Positions 37,327 through 46,821 of a stretch of DNA of 64,000 bases are shown here, in pieces (position 1 is the stretch's first letter; each line of letters starts with the position of its first letter). The stretch is taken from the NCBI GenBank assembly GCA_047605645.1, contig JASGFJ010000022.1, positions 19,762 through 83,761 on the forward strand, in the 5' to 3' direction. Position numbers and translations under genes: made by a program. The notes beneath the pieces are model-generated. The model saw only the letters and a list, made by a program, of their open reading frames with translations. It made no database searches and was not told the origin of the DNA. Source of the DNA: UBA1309 sp047605645 (GTDB lineage Bacteria; Bacteroidota; Bacteroidia; Bacteroidales; Dysgonomonadaceae).

Positions 37327-38440
37327 ATGATTACGACAGACCAACTGAATGAAGTGTTGGAGCGCCAGTTGGCGCTGAGGGGGTACCTTTGACATCGATG
37401 CGAAAACCGTCGAACTGGAAGAACAGGAATTAAGGACACAAGACCCTGAGTTTTGGAATGACAACAAAACTGCGGAAGAACACATGAAAAAGATCCGGGA
37501 GCTGAAAGGCTGGGTCAATGGTTATAATGTAGTAAAAGGTGTTATTGAAGAACTTCAGCTAGCTTACGATTTTCTAAAGGAAGGCATCACAACGGAGGAC
37601 GAATTGGATTCAGCCTATGCGCGTGCAGTCGCAGCATTGGAAGATCTTGAACTCCGGAACATGCTGCGCAGAGAAGAAGATAAACTGGGAGCAGTGTTAA
37701 AAATAAACAGCGGTGCAGGAGGCACTGAAGGCCAGGACTGGGCTTCGATGCTTTTCCGTCTTTACCAACGATGGAGCGAAGCTCACGGATATAAAGTGAC
37801 AATAACCAACTGGCAGGATGGTGATGAAGCCGGTATCAAAACGGCGACCATGCAAATTGAAGGAGAGTTGGCTTATGGCTATCTTAAATCTGAAAACGGC
37901 GTACATCGCCTGGTGCGTGTTTCTCCATTCAATGCACAAGGCAAACGAATGACCTCATTTGCTTCCGTCTTTGTTGTTCCGTTAGTCGATGATTCCATCG
38001 AAATAGACGTGAATCCTTCGGACATCACTTGGGATACCTTCCGTTCATCCGGAGCAGGAGGCCAGAATGTAAACAAAGTTGAAACCGGAGTCCGTCTTCA
38101 TTACTTATATAAGGATGAAGAGACCGGCGAACAAAAAGAAATCGTCATTGAAAATACAGAAAGCCGCTCACAGTTCGGGAATAAAGACAACGCCATACGT
38201 CTTCTGAAATCACAACTCTATGAGATTGAGCTCGAAAAACGTCGCCGCCTGCAAAATGAAGTAGAAGCCGGCAAAAAGAAAATCGAATGGGGTTCACAAA
38301 TCAGAAGTTACGTGTTTGACGATCGGCGGGTTAAAGACCACCGTACAAATTACCAGACATCGAATGTGAATGCCGTTATGGATGGCAATATTGACGAATT
38401 CATCAAAGCCTATCTGATGGAATTCGGAGATGAAGCTTAA
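37327..38440 (+). CDS. prfB: Peptide chain release factor 2, with programmed +1 frameshift
   Basis: RF2 is encoded in two frames: 37327-37389 (21 codons, starting MITTDQLNEVLERQLALRGY) and 37391-38440 (349 codons), joined by a +1 shift at CTT-TGA-C, for a product of 370 residues. The anticodon-like SPF is at residues 199-201 (RVSPFNAQGKR), and the catalytic GGQ is at 244-246 (GAGGQNVNKVE). RF2 reads UGA and UAA, so its own UGA provides feedback: low RF2 favours shifting. Read as a simple frame from 37484 the gene would lose its N-terminal 52 residues. Confidence 0.96.
37378..37393 (+). promoter_or_regulatory. prfB frameshift signal
   Basis: AGGGGG (internal Shine-Dalgarno-like, 37378-37383) stands before TAC CTT TGA C, with the in-frame TGA at 37390-37392. 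This is the classic RF2 recoding site, differing from that of E. coli only in TAC for TAT. Confidence 0.95.
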
Positions 38441-38448
38441 AAACAAAT

Positions 38449-38481
38449 GAGAAGGCTCGTCCTCTATGGAGAGCCTTTCTC
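38449..38481 (+). terminator. Stem-loop after prfB
   Basis: GAGAAGGCTC (38449-38458) pairs with GAGCCTTTCTC (38471-38481) with one bulge, directly after the prfB stop. The tail CTTCTATTGG is only moderately T-rich. Confidence 0.6.
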
Positions 38482-38620
38482 TTCTATTGGTAACAGAATA
38501 TCTATTAAAACCGGAGAATACCAGAAAGCGTAAAGGTCTTTTTTTGCAAGTGTTTTTTAAATAAGTGTAATTTCTCAGTCACAATCTGAGTTCAATGGCA
38601 GTTTTTCTTAGAAAATACAT

Positions 38621-38628
38621 TAGATTTG
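38621..38628 (+). promoter_or_regulatory. Promoter -7 box for the OmpA/TPR lipoprotein
   Basis: A plus-strand TAGATTTG with a T-rich -33 region about 20 nt upstream; the leader would be about 80 nt before the ATG at 38718. Confidence 0.5.
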
Positions 38629-38717
38629 TGCCTCAGTTAGGGAAAAAATGTAAGTCCGGAAAGTAAAGAATTTTTACAATTCAACTTTATATAAATAATT
38701 TTAAATTTTTACGTCCA

Positions 38718-40415
38718 ATGAAACGAAAAAGCAATGTGATTTTTAAACTTGCTATGATGGTTGCTGTTCTTTTTGCAGCTGTTTCATGTAGCAAGAAACT
38801 GGAACCGCTTTCTTCAAACTACTTTTCTGTAGATCCTTCTCCTCTTGAACTAGTTGGAACACAAGTTCCGGCCACAGTGAACGGGAAATTCCCCGAAAAA
38901 TGGTTTAACAAAAATGCTGTTGTCACCATCACTCCGGTGTTGAAATATGAAGGGCAAGAAGCATTTGGCACTCCTTATACTTATCAAGGAGAAAAAGTAG
39001 CAGGAAACGGAATTGTCATTTCCAATTCAAAAGGAGGTTTATTTACTATTAAATCATCATTCAACTACGTTCCTCAAATGCGTAAATCGGAGCTTTATCT
39101 CCGTTTCGAAGCATCCATCAAAGGCAAAAAAATCAACCTTCCCGACATTAAGGTTGCGGATGGCGTAAATGCGACTGCGGATTTAGCCACAGCTGCAGCT
39201 ACCACTCCAGCTATCGCTCCGGATGCCTTCCAACGCATCATCAAAGAAAAACATGATGCCAACATCCTTTTCCTTATCCAGCAAGCGAATCTTCGTAAAA
39301 GCGAGCTAAACTCGAATAATCTGAATGCATGGAAAAAACTTGTTCAGGATGCATCGAATGACAGTAAAAAGAATGTCGATGTTGAGATTTCAGCTTATGC
39401 TTCTCCTGACGGAGGTGTATCTCTAAATGAAAAACTCGCTGAAAACCGCGAAAAGAACACAAATACCTATTTGAAAAAAGATTTCGAAAAAAAAGATATA
39501 GATCCGGAAATCAACGCCAATTATACAGCACAGGACTGGGAAGGTTTTCAGGAATTAGTGAAAGCTTCCAACATACAGGATAAAGATTTGGTGCTACGCG
39601 TTTTATCGATGTATCCAGATCCGCAAACCCGCGAACGTGAAATCAAAAACATCTCTACAGTATTCAAAGAACTAGCTGAAACAATCCTTCCTCAACTTCG
39701 TCGTTCTCGCTTAACTGCCAATGTAGAAATCATTGGAAAAACAGACGAAGAGATGAATGCACTTTGGTCCAGCGACAAATCAAAATTGAATCTGGAAGAA
39801 CTTTTGTACTTCGCCAACCTACCTGCTTCCGATCAAAAAGCTGTTTATAGCTATGCTTCTCAAACTTATCCGAATGATCCGAGAGCCTGGAACAACTTGG
39901 GAAATGTCTTTTATTCTCAAGGAGACCTGTCCTCTGCTGCCAGCTATTACAATAAAGCTGCTGCTATCTCATCCGGAACTGCTGCAACAAATGCCAATCT
40001 TGGATTGCTTGCCATCAACAGCGGAGATCTTTCCAAAGCTCAGCAATATTTAGGTAACGCTTCAGGCGCAAGCAACCTGAATGAAGTGATGGGACTTCTT
40101 TATTTGAAACAAGGGAATTACGTACAAGCAGCCCAGGCCTTTGGCGATACCAAGTCCAACAATGCCGCTGTTGCTCAGATTTTGGTAAAGAACTACAACA
40201 AAGCACAACAGATTGTAGATGCTATTCCAAACAAAGACGCAAATACATCTTACATTGCCGCTGTGATTGCTGCACGCACCAACAATGCTTCAGGAGTAGT
40301 CTCCAATCTTAGAAATGCAATTTTGAAAGATCGTTCTCTGCTAAACAAAGCAAAAACAGATCTTGAATTCTCAAAATTACTGACGAACCCTGATGTTTTG
40401 AACGTATTAAGATAA
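38718..40415 (+). CDS. Lipoprotein with OmpA-like and TPR domains
   Basis: A 565-residue predicted lipoprotein (lipobox FAAVSC-S). The middle region (about residues 175-345) is OmpA-like: VDVEISAYASPDGGVSLNEKLAENR matches the peptidoglycan-binding loop of OmpA C-terminal domains, and the partner strand VEIIGKTDEE follows. The domain carries an insertion between the two. The C-terminal part (about 370-565) has TPR helices (PRAWNNLGNVFYSQGDLSSAASYYNKA, in parts). It probably tethers the outer membrane to peptidoglycan and offers a protein-binding surface. Conserved in Bacteroidales, exact role unknown. Confidence 0.85.
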   Translation: MKRKSNVIFKLAMMVAVLFAAVSCSKKLEPLSSNYFSVDPSPLELVGTQVPATVNGKFPEKWFNKNAVVTITPVLKYEGQEAFGTPYTYQGEKVAGNGIVISNSKGGLFTIKSSFNYVPQMRKSELYLRFEASIKGKKINLPDIKVADGVNATADLATAAATTPAIAPDAFQRIIKEKHDANILFLIQQANLRKSELNSNNLNAWKKLVQDASNDSKKNVDVEISAYASPDGGVSLNEKLAENREKNTNTYLKKDFEKKDIDPEINANYTAQDWEGFQELVKASNIQDKDLVLRVLSMYPDPQTREREIKNISTVFKELAETILPQLRRSRLTANVEIIGKTDEEMNALWSSDKSKLNLEELLYFANLPASDQKAVYSYASQTYPNDPRAWNNLGNVFYSQGDLSSAASYYNKAAAISSGTAATNANLGLLAINSGDLSKAQQYLGNASGASNLNEVMGLLYLKQGNYVQAAQAFGDTKSNNAAVAQILVKNYNKAQQIVDAIPNKDANTSYIAAVIAARTNNASGVVSNLRNAILKDRSLLNKAKTDLEFSKLLTNPDVLNVLR

Positions 40416-40438
40416 TATTATAACTATATCTTACCAAG

Positions 40439-40475
40439 AGAGAGATTGTTTCCAAGTGAAGCAATCTCTTTTTTT
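40439..40475 (+). terminator. Intrinsic terminator after the OmpA/TPR gene
   Basis: A 12-bp stem with one G-U pair (AGAGATTGTTTC at 40441-40452 with GAAGCAATCTCT at 40458-40469) followed by seven Ts. Confidence 0.85.
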
Positions 40476-40839
40476 ATAACCTTACCTCATCTTCGGATAG
40501 TATATGCAGATCCCGAACTCTTACGAAGGAGCTTTTCTTTTTTCGAGCTAGATATCCATAATTCGCTGCAAGCATACACATCCATAACACAGTTACAATA
40601 AGAGACATGAAGAGTTAAAAACATAAGGCTTATTTATAATTGACTTACCCTAATAAAACAGTATTTCTTAGAGAATCTTATCCCCGAAATAACACAAACA
40701 ACTCTATTTAGACAATATTCGAATTTTCTTTCATCGTTATAAAATACAAAATCTCTATTTTAGTGTATTTTTCATACTTAATTCGCAAAATTGCACTATT
40801 TTTAAAGAATGAAAATAATCATATCTTAATTTAATAACA
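40476..40839. other. Gene-free stretch before GH97
   Basis: 364 bp, strongly AT-rich near 40720-40830. It must hold the GH97 promoter, but no exact TAnnTTTG box is placed suitably. No hairpin of note. Confidence 0.4.
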
Positions 40840-42783
40840 ATGAGACTAGTTTATTTATTCGTATTCAGTATGTTTTGCTTCCTATTGCCTGCACAGAGCA
40901 AAGATATCACCATGCAAAGTCCGGACAGAAACCTCCGGCTCACCGTGACGCAGGAATCAGATGGAATTAATTACCAAGTGAGCTATAAAGGGAAACAAGT
41001 GCTGGAGAATTCCCCTCTTGGCCTGCGAACAGATGCCAGCGATTTTGATAAAAATCTGACCCTTATTTCGCAACAAGACTCTCTTATCAAAGAGAATTAT
41101 TCATTGACAAGAAGCAAAAAGAAGCAGATCAGTTACGAAGCCAACGAGACTGTACTTACTTTTCTCAATGCGAAAAAGGAAAAGATGTCCATCACGTTCA
41201 GAATAAGCAACAACAACATCGCTTTCAAATACCACCTCAGCCAAAACGGAGAAAGAGCCAATTGCACGATTCTCTCTGAGCTGACAGGCTTTAAGTTTCC
41301 GGTTTCCACGACAACCTTTCTCACCCCGCAAGCTCCTCCAATGAGCGGATGGAAAAGAACAAAACCAAGTTATGAAGAAGAATACATCCCTGATCAGCCC
41401 ATCGGTACAGCTTCTAAATATGGTGTCGGATTTACTTTTCCCGGACTTTTCCACATCGGCGACAACGGATGGGCTTTAGTTTCCGAGACAGGAGTTACCG
41501 GCGCATTCTGCGCATCCAAACTCAGCGAAGGGACAAAAGACGGTCTATACAGAATAGCTTATCCAGAACCGGGAGAAAACAACAGCATCGGCAACAACAA
41601 TCCCACCATTCCCCTACCCGGCGAAACACCTTGGCGAACGATTACCGTGGGCGACGATCTGCGCCCGATAGTAGAAACAACCATTCCTTTCGATGTTGTA
41701 AAACCTCTCTACGAACCTTCTGTTGACTATAAGACAGGACGCTCCACCTGGAGTTGGCTGATGTGGCAGGACGAAAGTATCAACGAAAAGGATTTACGCA
41801 CGTATGTAGATCTCGCTGCCGAGATGGGATACGAATTCTCTCTGTTTGATGGAGGATGGGAGAAAAACATCGGCCGTTCAAAAATGGAAGAGCTCATCCG
41901 CTATGCCGGAGAAAAAAATGTAAAAGCATTGCTATGGTATAATTCGAACGGATATTGGAACGATGCTCCTCAAGATCCGAAAAACAAGATGAACGATCCG
42001 ATAGCCCGCCGGGACGAAATGAGATGGATGCAAAAAATGGGTGTAAAAGGCATCAAGGTAGACTTCTTCGGAGGAGACAAACAAGAAACGATGAAATTGT
42101 ATGAAGCAATTCTCGCAGATGCCAATGATTTCGGAATATCGGTAATATTTCATGGCTGCACACTTCCCAGAGGATGGGAACGCATGTATCCCAACTACAT
42201 TGCGAGCGAAGCAGTACTTGCCTCCGAAAATCTGATTTTTTCACAACATGCCAATGACGAAGAAGCTTACAACGCCTGTCTTCACCCATTCATCCGCAAT
42301 GCCGTAGGAGCAATGGAGTTTGGCCCCGTACTACTCAATAAGAGACATAACCGCGGCAACAACGGAGGAAGCATCCGGCGCACTTCTGAAACGTTTCAAT
42401 TAGCGACAGCCGTTCTCTTCCAGTCAGCTATACAGAATTTCGGCATTGCCCCTAACAATTTGCAAGAGTGTAGTCCGGCAGTGATTCATTTTATGAAACA
42501 AGTGCCAACAACCTGGGATGATATCCGGTTCATTGAGGGATATCCCGGAAAATACTGTGTTCTGGCACGCCGCCATGCAGAAAAATGGTATGTGGTAGCC
42601 ATCAATGCCGAAAAGGAGACAAAAAATTTGAAAGTAAAACTACCGATGCTGAGCGGTCAATCTGTTTCCTGGTATACAGATGACAATAAAATGTCTACAA
42701 CGATGAAAAATGTACGTATCAATCGCTCCGGAGAAGTAAGTTTATCTCTTCCATGCGGCGGTGCTGTGATTATAACTGAATAA
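40840..42783 (+). CDS. Glycoside hydrolase family 97, retaining (alpha-galactosidase-like) subgroup
   Basis: A 647-residue exported enzyme (signal about residues 1-20, ending in PAQS). N-terminal beta-super-sandwich (MQSPDRNLRLTVTQE), catalytic TIM barrel (about 280-560) and C-terminal beta domain. In the barrel Asp408 (GIKVDFFGGD) and Glu463 (ASENLIF) are spaced exactly as I remember the nucleophile Asp415 and acid/base Glu470 of the retaining B. thetaiotaomicron BT1871. The inverting SusB-type enzymes lack that Asp. The calcium-site segment NNGGSIRRTSETFQ is present. It probably releases alpha-linked galactose or glucose in the periplasm. It is monocistronic and not in a SusCD locus. Confidence 0.92.
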   Translation: MRLVYLFVFSMFCFLLPAQSKDITMQSPDRNLRLTVTQESDGINYQVSYKGKQVLENSPLGLRTDASDFDKNLTLISQQDSLIKENYSLTRSKKKQISYEANETVLTFLNAKKEKMSITFRISNNNIAFKYHLSQNGERANCTILSELTGFKFPVSTTTFLTPQAPPMSGWKRTKPSYEEEYIPDQPIGTASKYGVGFTFPGLFHIGDNGWALVSETGVTGAFCASKLSEGTKDGLYRIAYPEPGENNSIGNNNPTIPLPGETPWRTITVGDDLRPIVETTIPFDVVKPLYEPSVDYKTGRSTWSWLMWQDESINEKDLRTYVDLAAEMGYEFSLFDGGWEKNIGRSKMEELIRYAGEKNVKALLWYNSNGYWNDAPQDPKNKMNDPIARRDEMRWMQKMGVKGIKVDFFGGDKQETMKLYEAILADANDFGISVIFHGCTLPRGWERMYPNYIASEAVLASENLIFSQHANDEEAYNACLHPFIRNAVGAMEFGPVLLNKRHNRGNNGGSIRRTSETFQLATAVLFQSAIQNFGIAPNNLQECSPAVIHFMKQVPTTWDDIRFIEGYPGKYCVLARRHAEKWYVVAINAEKETKNLKVKLPMLSGQSVSWYTDDNKMSTTMKNVRINRSGEVSLSLPCGGAVIITE

Positions 42784-42817
42784 AACACGATCCTTTTAGA
42801 TCGTTATCCAGTATTTT

Positions 42818-42861
42818 GCGAGAGGTTATTTCCGGCAGGGGGACAACCTCTCGCTTTTTTT
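42818..42861 (+). terminator. Intrinsic terminator after GH97
   Basis: GCGAGAGGTT (42818-42827) pairs with AACCTCTCGC (42845-42854), a 10-bp stem followed by a run of Ts. Confidence 0.85.
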
Positions 42862-43519
42862 GCCAGGCATTCCATACCCTATTAAATTATAAAATAGACA
42901 GACCAGAAGAGCAACATTCGGCACAAAAATACAATTCCGGTAGTAAGTACTTAGAATTGAAAAAAGCATGCCTTATCTGGGCTGTCAACCGATAGCTTCA
43001 TACCGCGACATTCTCAAAAAGTAAACTTTAAAAAAAAACACGACGAGAAGAATAAATCTCAACAGATGGAGTTTTTTCAATAAAACATAGATAAATCCTA
43101 TCTTCCGCGTGAATTATTAGCCTCAAAAGCATTGTCTCCGGCTGGTACGAACATTGTTTCTTCAACAATATGGGGCCATAAACCCTCCTAAAAGACAACG
43201 GTCTCATTGTATCGGATTATCTTTCTACTGTTTGCATGAAGAAAACCCGGTGAAATCTTTGCCAAGGAGTAAATAAACCTCAGAGACATTCCGCAGAAAC
43301 AGTAGAAAAGCATCGAACCGGAAACACAACTCTTTAAATATAAGAAAGCTGATTAACTTTAATTTACGCATATAAAATATAGAAATATTATATAAAACAA
43401 CCGATACATTTACCCGAATTCCAGAAGCACAAGAGAAGTAAAATTATAAGAAGAAAGAGGAAAACGATGCTCATTTTTTTTAAACGGCTACCAGACATCA
43501 CGGATAAGAGATTTTTTTG
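42862..43519. other. Gene-free region between GH97 and the starch-synthase-like gene
   Basis: About 660 bp without a supportable frame on either strand. It contains A-runs near 43030 and several weak TnTTTG-like boxes (for example near 43255), but no hairpin with a T-run, so I see no defined transcript. Confidence 0.4.
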
Positions 43520-43527
43520 TATCTTTG
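43520..43527 (+). promoter_or_regulatory. Promoter -7 box for the starch-synthase-like gene
   Basis: A plus-strand TATCTTTG 21 nt before the ATG at 43549; transcription would start about 15 nt before the gene. Confidence 0.55.
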
Positions 43528-43548
43528 TATGTCAAAATACAATAAATA

Positions 43549-44355
43549 ATGAGTTCGAAACGAGTTTTATACATCACACAAGAAATCTTTCCTTATTTAC
43601 CTGAATCTGAAATTGCAAATACCAGCCGATATCTTCCTCAAGCTATTCAAGAAAAGGGTCGTGAAATCAGGACTTTCATGCCTCGTTTCGGGAATATAAA
43701 CGAACGGAGAAATCAACTGCACGAAGTGATTCGACTTTCTGGTATGAATCTGATAATAGATGATACGGATCACCCGCTGATTATCAAGGTCGCATCCATT
43801 CAATCTGCCCGGATGCAGATCTATTTTATCGATAATGACGATTTTTTCAGCAGAAAATTCACTACGGAAGATGTCAATGGACTGGAATTTGGAGATAATG
43901 ACGAAAGAAGTATCTTTTTTGTCCGCGGAGTGATGGAAACAGTCAAAAAACTTCGTTGGATCCCGGACATCATTCACTGTCACGGATGGATGACAGCCCT
44001 GACTCCTTTATTTATTAAGAAGGCTTATGCCGATGATCCTTGCTTTAAGAATTCAAAAGTTATCTATTCTTTGTATCACGATAACATGAAACGCCCTTTC
44101 GGCAAAGACTTTGCAAAAAAGACTCTCTTGGACGGAGTATCTCCCAAGGACATCAAGGATATTGAAGGAGAAACCGATTATGCAAAATTGACTGAATTTG
44201 CCATGAAATATTCAGACGGCATCATCCAATCGAGTGCAGAAGTCGACTCCGCAATTGTGAAAGCTGCTCAGGAAACAGGCAAACCCTACCTTGGTTTCAA
44301 CCCTGATTTTAATCAATGGACTGACGAAATCAATACATTCTACAATCAATTCTGA
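43549..44355 (+). CDS. Starch/glycogen-synthase-like protein, N-terminal domain only
   Basis: A 268-residue protein equal to the acceptor (N-terminal) Rossmann half of GT5 starch synthases: RVLYITQEIFPYLPES at the start and DIIHCHGWMTALTPLFIKKAY at about 140-160, matching HCHDWQTAL. The ADP-glucose-binding lysine region KTGGLADV is replaced by ESEIANTSRYLP. The whole C-terminal donor domain is missing, where full enzymes have about 480 residues. The same short form is common in Bacteroidales, so it is a family rather than a local truncation. Catalytic activity is unlikely; a carbohydrate-sensing or scaffold role is a guess. Confidence 0.82.
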   Translation: MSSKRVLYITQEIFPYLPESEIANTSRYLPQAIQEKGREIRTFMPRFGNINERRNQLHEVIRLSGMNLIIDDTDHPLIIKVASIQSARMQIYFIDNDDFFSRKFTTEDVNGLEFGDNDERSIFFVRGVMETVKKLRWIPDIIHCHGWMTALTPLFIKKAYADDPCFKNSKVIYSLYHDNMKRPFGKDFAKKTLLDGVSPKDIKDIEGETDYAKLTEFAMKYSDGIIQSSAEVDSAIVKAAQETGKPYLGFNPDFNQWTDEINTFYNQF

Positions 44356-44382
44356 TTTTTGTAGAATAGAAGATAAGCATAC

Positions 44383-44436
44383 AAACTCAGTTTGCCTGAG
44401 GACATCAGTCCCCGTGTGCAAACTGAGTTTTTTTTA
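44383..44436 (+). terminator. Intrinsic terminator
   Basis: A perfect 13-bp stem (44383-44395 with 44418-44430) with a 22-nt loop and a long T-run through 44436. Confidence 0.85.
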
Positions 44437-44530
44437 TAGTTTTTATAACAAACGATCTAAACAGGATACAGCTCTGAATTGTTTGTTTGGAGAATGTTCA
44501 TTTTGAAAAAACAAATTAGCATATACAGCA

Positions 44531-44938
44531 ATGGCACGAACATTTGAATACGTGATGAAAGTGCGGGATTACGAATGCGATTCCCAGGGAGTGGTCAACA
44601 ATGCCAATTATCTGCATTATTTTGAAGCGGTACGCCATGAGATGATGGAATCCTGTGGACTGAAACTTCGCGATCTGACTGAGGATAATATTCTTCCTGT
44701 AGTAAGAAATGCCAATATCAGCTACAAAAATTCACTTCGTGGCTCTGATGAATTCATTTGCCGGGTAAAAATCGAAAGAGAAATGCTCCGGTACATCTTT
44801 CATCAGGAAATTTACCGTCTTTCAGATGGGGTACTCTGTGCCAAAGCAGCCATAGAAGTGGTGTGCCTGGTGAATGGACGTGTATCCAAACCCGAAATTT
44901 TCGACCGCGCTTTTGCCGATTATCTGATTTGGAAATAA
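44531..44938 (+). CDS. YbgC/4HBT-family acyl-CoA thioesterase
   Basis: A 135-residue hot-dog-fold thioesterase. The family signature is at residues 14-27: YECDSQGVVNNANY, with catalytic Asp17 (D-x-x-G-V-V-x-x-x-x-Y). It hydrolyses acyl-CoA or aryl-CoA thioesters in the cytoplasm; the natural substrate is unknown. It is the first of three genes pointing the same way (thioesterase, histidine phosphatase 9 nt later, dprA 56 nt later), which may be one operon. Confidence 0.9.
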   Translation: MARTFEYVMKVRDYECDSQGVVNNANYLHYFEAVRHEMMESCGLKLRDLTEDNILPVVRNANISYKNSLRGSDEFICRVKIEREMLRYIFHQEIYRLSDGVLCAKAAIEVVCLVNGRVSKPEIFDRAFADYLIWK

Positions 44939-44947
44939 AAAAATTTT

Positions 44948-45649
44948 ATGACTTCTAAAATAACGATTTATGTAGTACGTCACGGACGTACATTAATGAA
45001 TACACTCGACAAAGTTCAGGGATGGTGTGACTCTCCTCTCACTCAAGAAGGACAACTGGTAGCGGAATATCTTGGAAAAGGACTACTGGACATCCCTTTC
45101 CGTTCAGCCTATTGCAGCACGTTGAGGCGCACACGCCAAACAGCCGAAATTATTCTTTCAGCCAAAGGACAGCGCCAAGTGCCTCTAATGGAAGTCGATG
45201 GATTTAAGGAAGCCTGTTTCGGTAGCTTCGAGTCGGATACCAACCCGAATATGTGGCAGGCAGCCGCTTATTATCTGCACTTCCGCTCACCGAAAGAGAT
45301 GTCGCAAAGCCTGTTTAGCGGAAAGCTGAGACACCGGGATGTCCTCAACGCAATTCAGGAACTGGACACACTGAGCATGGCCGAAACGTTCGAGCAAGTG
45401 GAACAACGCACTCAAGCAAGTCTTCGTGCTGTAGCCGAAAAAGAATCAGAGGAAGGTGATGGCAACATACTTGTGGTAGCGCATGGAATGAGCATCTGCT
45501 GCATGCTACTGAGCCTTGGAGGAGACAAATTGCTTCAGCAGAATCTTGAGAATGCTTCGGTTTGCAAAGTCATTTTCGAAAATGGCCAATTCACCGTAGA
45601 ATCGATGAACGATATGACCTATACGGAGAAAGGGAAAAACATGCCCTAA
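44948..45649 (+). CDS. Histidine phosphatase family protein
   Basis: A 233-residue phosphoglycerate-mutase-like phosphatase. The catalytic RHG is at residues 11-13 (VVRHGRTLMN), a conserved Arg near 60 is in CSTLRRTRQTAE, an acidic residue lies in FKEACFGSFE, and the second His is His179 (VVAHGMSI). All catalytic positions are present, so it should be active as a phosphomonoesterase; the substrate is not predictable. It lies between the thioesterase and dprA. Confidence 0.9.
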   Translation: MTSKITIYVVRHGRTLMNTLDKVQGWCDSPLTQEGQLVAEYLGKGLLDIPFRSAYCSTLRRTRQTAEIILSAKGQRQVPLMEVDGFKEACFGSFESDTNPNMWQAAAYYLHFRSPKEMSQSLFSGKLRHRDVLNAIQELDTLSMAETFEQVEQRTQASLRAVAEKESEEGDGNILVVAHGMSICCMLLSLGGDKLLQQNLENASVCKVIFENGQFTVESMNDMTYTEKGKNMP

Positions 45650-45705
45650 TTATCCCGTAGGCAGGCAAGCACTTCTATAATTTTAAACCTTATAACTAAT
45701 ATTCT

Positions 45706-46821
45706 ATGAATGCCCCGCAACGCCTGATTTACCGCATTGCTCTGACCAAAATTCCAGGAGTCGGAGACATTATCGCCCGCAGTTTGTTGAAAGAACTAGG
45801 CGATGAGGAACTTATTTTCACGGAAAGCAAAAAAGCATTGCTGGCTGCCGGTGTTTCGGCACGCATCGCAGATGAAATAAAACGCCCCGAATTGCTTATA
45901 GAAGCAGAAAAAGAAGCGGAATTCATAGACCAAAACGACATCCGAACATTTTTCCTGAGCGACGCGGAGTACCCTTCCCGTCTGACAGACTGTGTGGATG
46001 CACCTATCCTACTCTATTACAAAGGAAACGCGGATGTGAATGCCTCCAAGATAATCAGTATCGTGGGAACAAGAAAGGCAACATCTTACGCGACCGATTT
46101 TTGCGAAAATTTCCTTGCACAGCTGGCTGATATATTTCCCGACTTGATTGTTGTCAGCGGACTCGCTTATGGGATTGATGTATATGCACATCGGACAGCC
46201 TTGAAATACGGGCTGAAAACAATCGGCATCATGGCTCACGGAATGGATCGCATCTACCCTTCTGCACATGAAAGAACAGCCATTCAAATGCTCGAACAAG
46301 GCGGTCTTCTTACCGAATTTCCCAGCGGAACCAACCCGGATAAGCATAATTTTGTCCGCCGAAACCGCATTGTAGCGGGAATGACTGATGCCGTTATCGT
46401 ATTGGAATCGGCGGAAAAAGGAGGCTCTCTGATTACTGCGCAAATAGCTTCCTCTTATTACAAGGACGTATTTGCTCTTCCGGGAAGAGTGATTGACCTG
46501 CAATCAGCGGGATGCAACAATCTTATAGCCGACAACAAGGCTGTTCTGCTTGCGTCTACCGAATCTTTTATCAGGCAGATGGGTTGGGGTGACTTTCGGA
46601 ACAAATCGACAAGCAAAATGCCCGTTCAGCGCGAATTACTGCTTGATCTTACCGATGAAGAGAGAGCCATATACAACGCGCTCGCCGAAGAAGACATGCA
46701 GGTGAACATACTTGCCATAAGGGTCAATATCCCTGTTTCCAAACTATTCTTTACGCTGCTCGACATGGAGATGAAAAGAATCATCAAATCGCTGCCGGGA
46801 GGAATTTACCGGCTGGCATAG
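45706..46821 (+). CDS. dprA: DNA-processing protein DprA
   Basis: A 371-residue DprA/Smf protein that binds incoming single-stranded DNA and loads RecA during natural transformation. An N-terminal helix-hairpin-helix/SAM-like region (TKIPGVGDIIARSLLKELG) precedes the Rossmann-fold domain, with GTRKATSYA, VVSGLAYGIDVYAHRTALK, GIMAHGMDRIYP and GSLITAQIASSY. A C-terminal winged helix follows (DEERAIYNALAEED). All motifs are intact. No other competence gene is nearby. Confidence 0.95.
   Translation: MNAPQRLIYRIALTKIPGVGDIIARSLLKELGDEELIFTESKKALLAAGVSARIADEIKRPELLIEAEKEAEFIDQNDIRTFFLSDAEYPSRLTDCVDAPILLYYKGNADVNASKIISIVGTRKATSYATDFCENFLAQLADIFPDLIVVSGLAYGIDVYAHRTALKYGLKTIGIMAHGMDRIYPSAHERTAIQMLEQGGLLTEFPSGTNPDKHNFVRRNRIVAGMTDAVIVLESAEKGGSLITAQIASSYYKDVFALPGRVIDLQSAGCNNLIADNKAVLLASTESFIRQMGWGDFRNKSTSKMPVQRELLLDLTDEERAIYNALAEEDMQVNILAIRVNIPVSKLFFTLLDMEMKRIIKSLPGGIYRLA

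Noticed and set aside
37484..38440. prfB read as a single uninterrupted frame from 37484
   Set aside because: The 52 residues encoded upstream across the frameshift belong to RF2, so this start is wrong.
46009..46503. 164-codon minus-strand frame inside dprA
   Set aside because: Shadow of a gene whose motifs are complete on the other strand.
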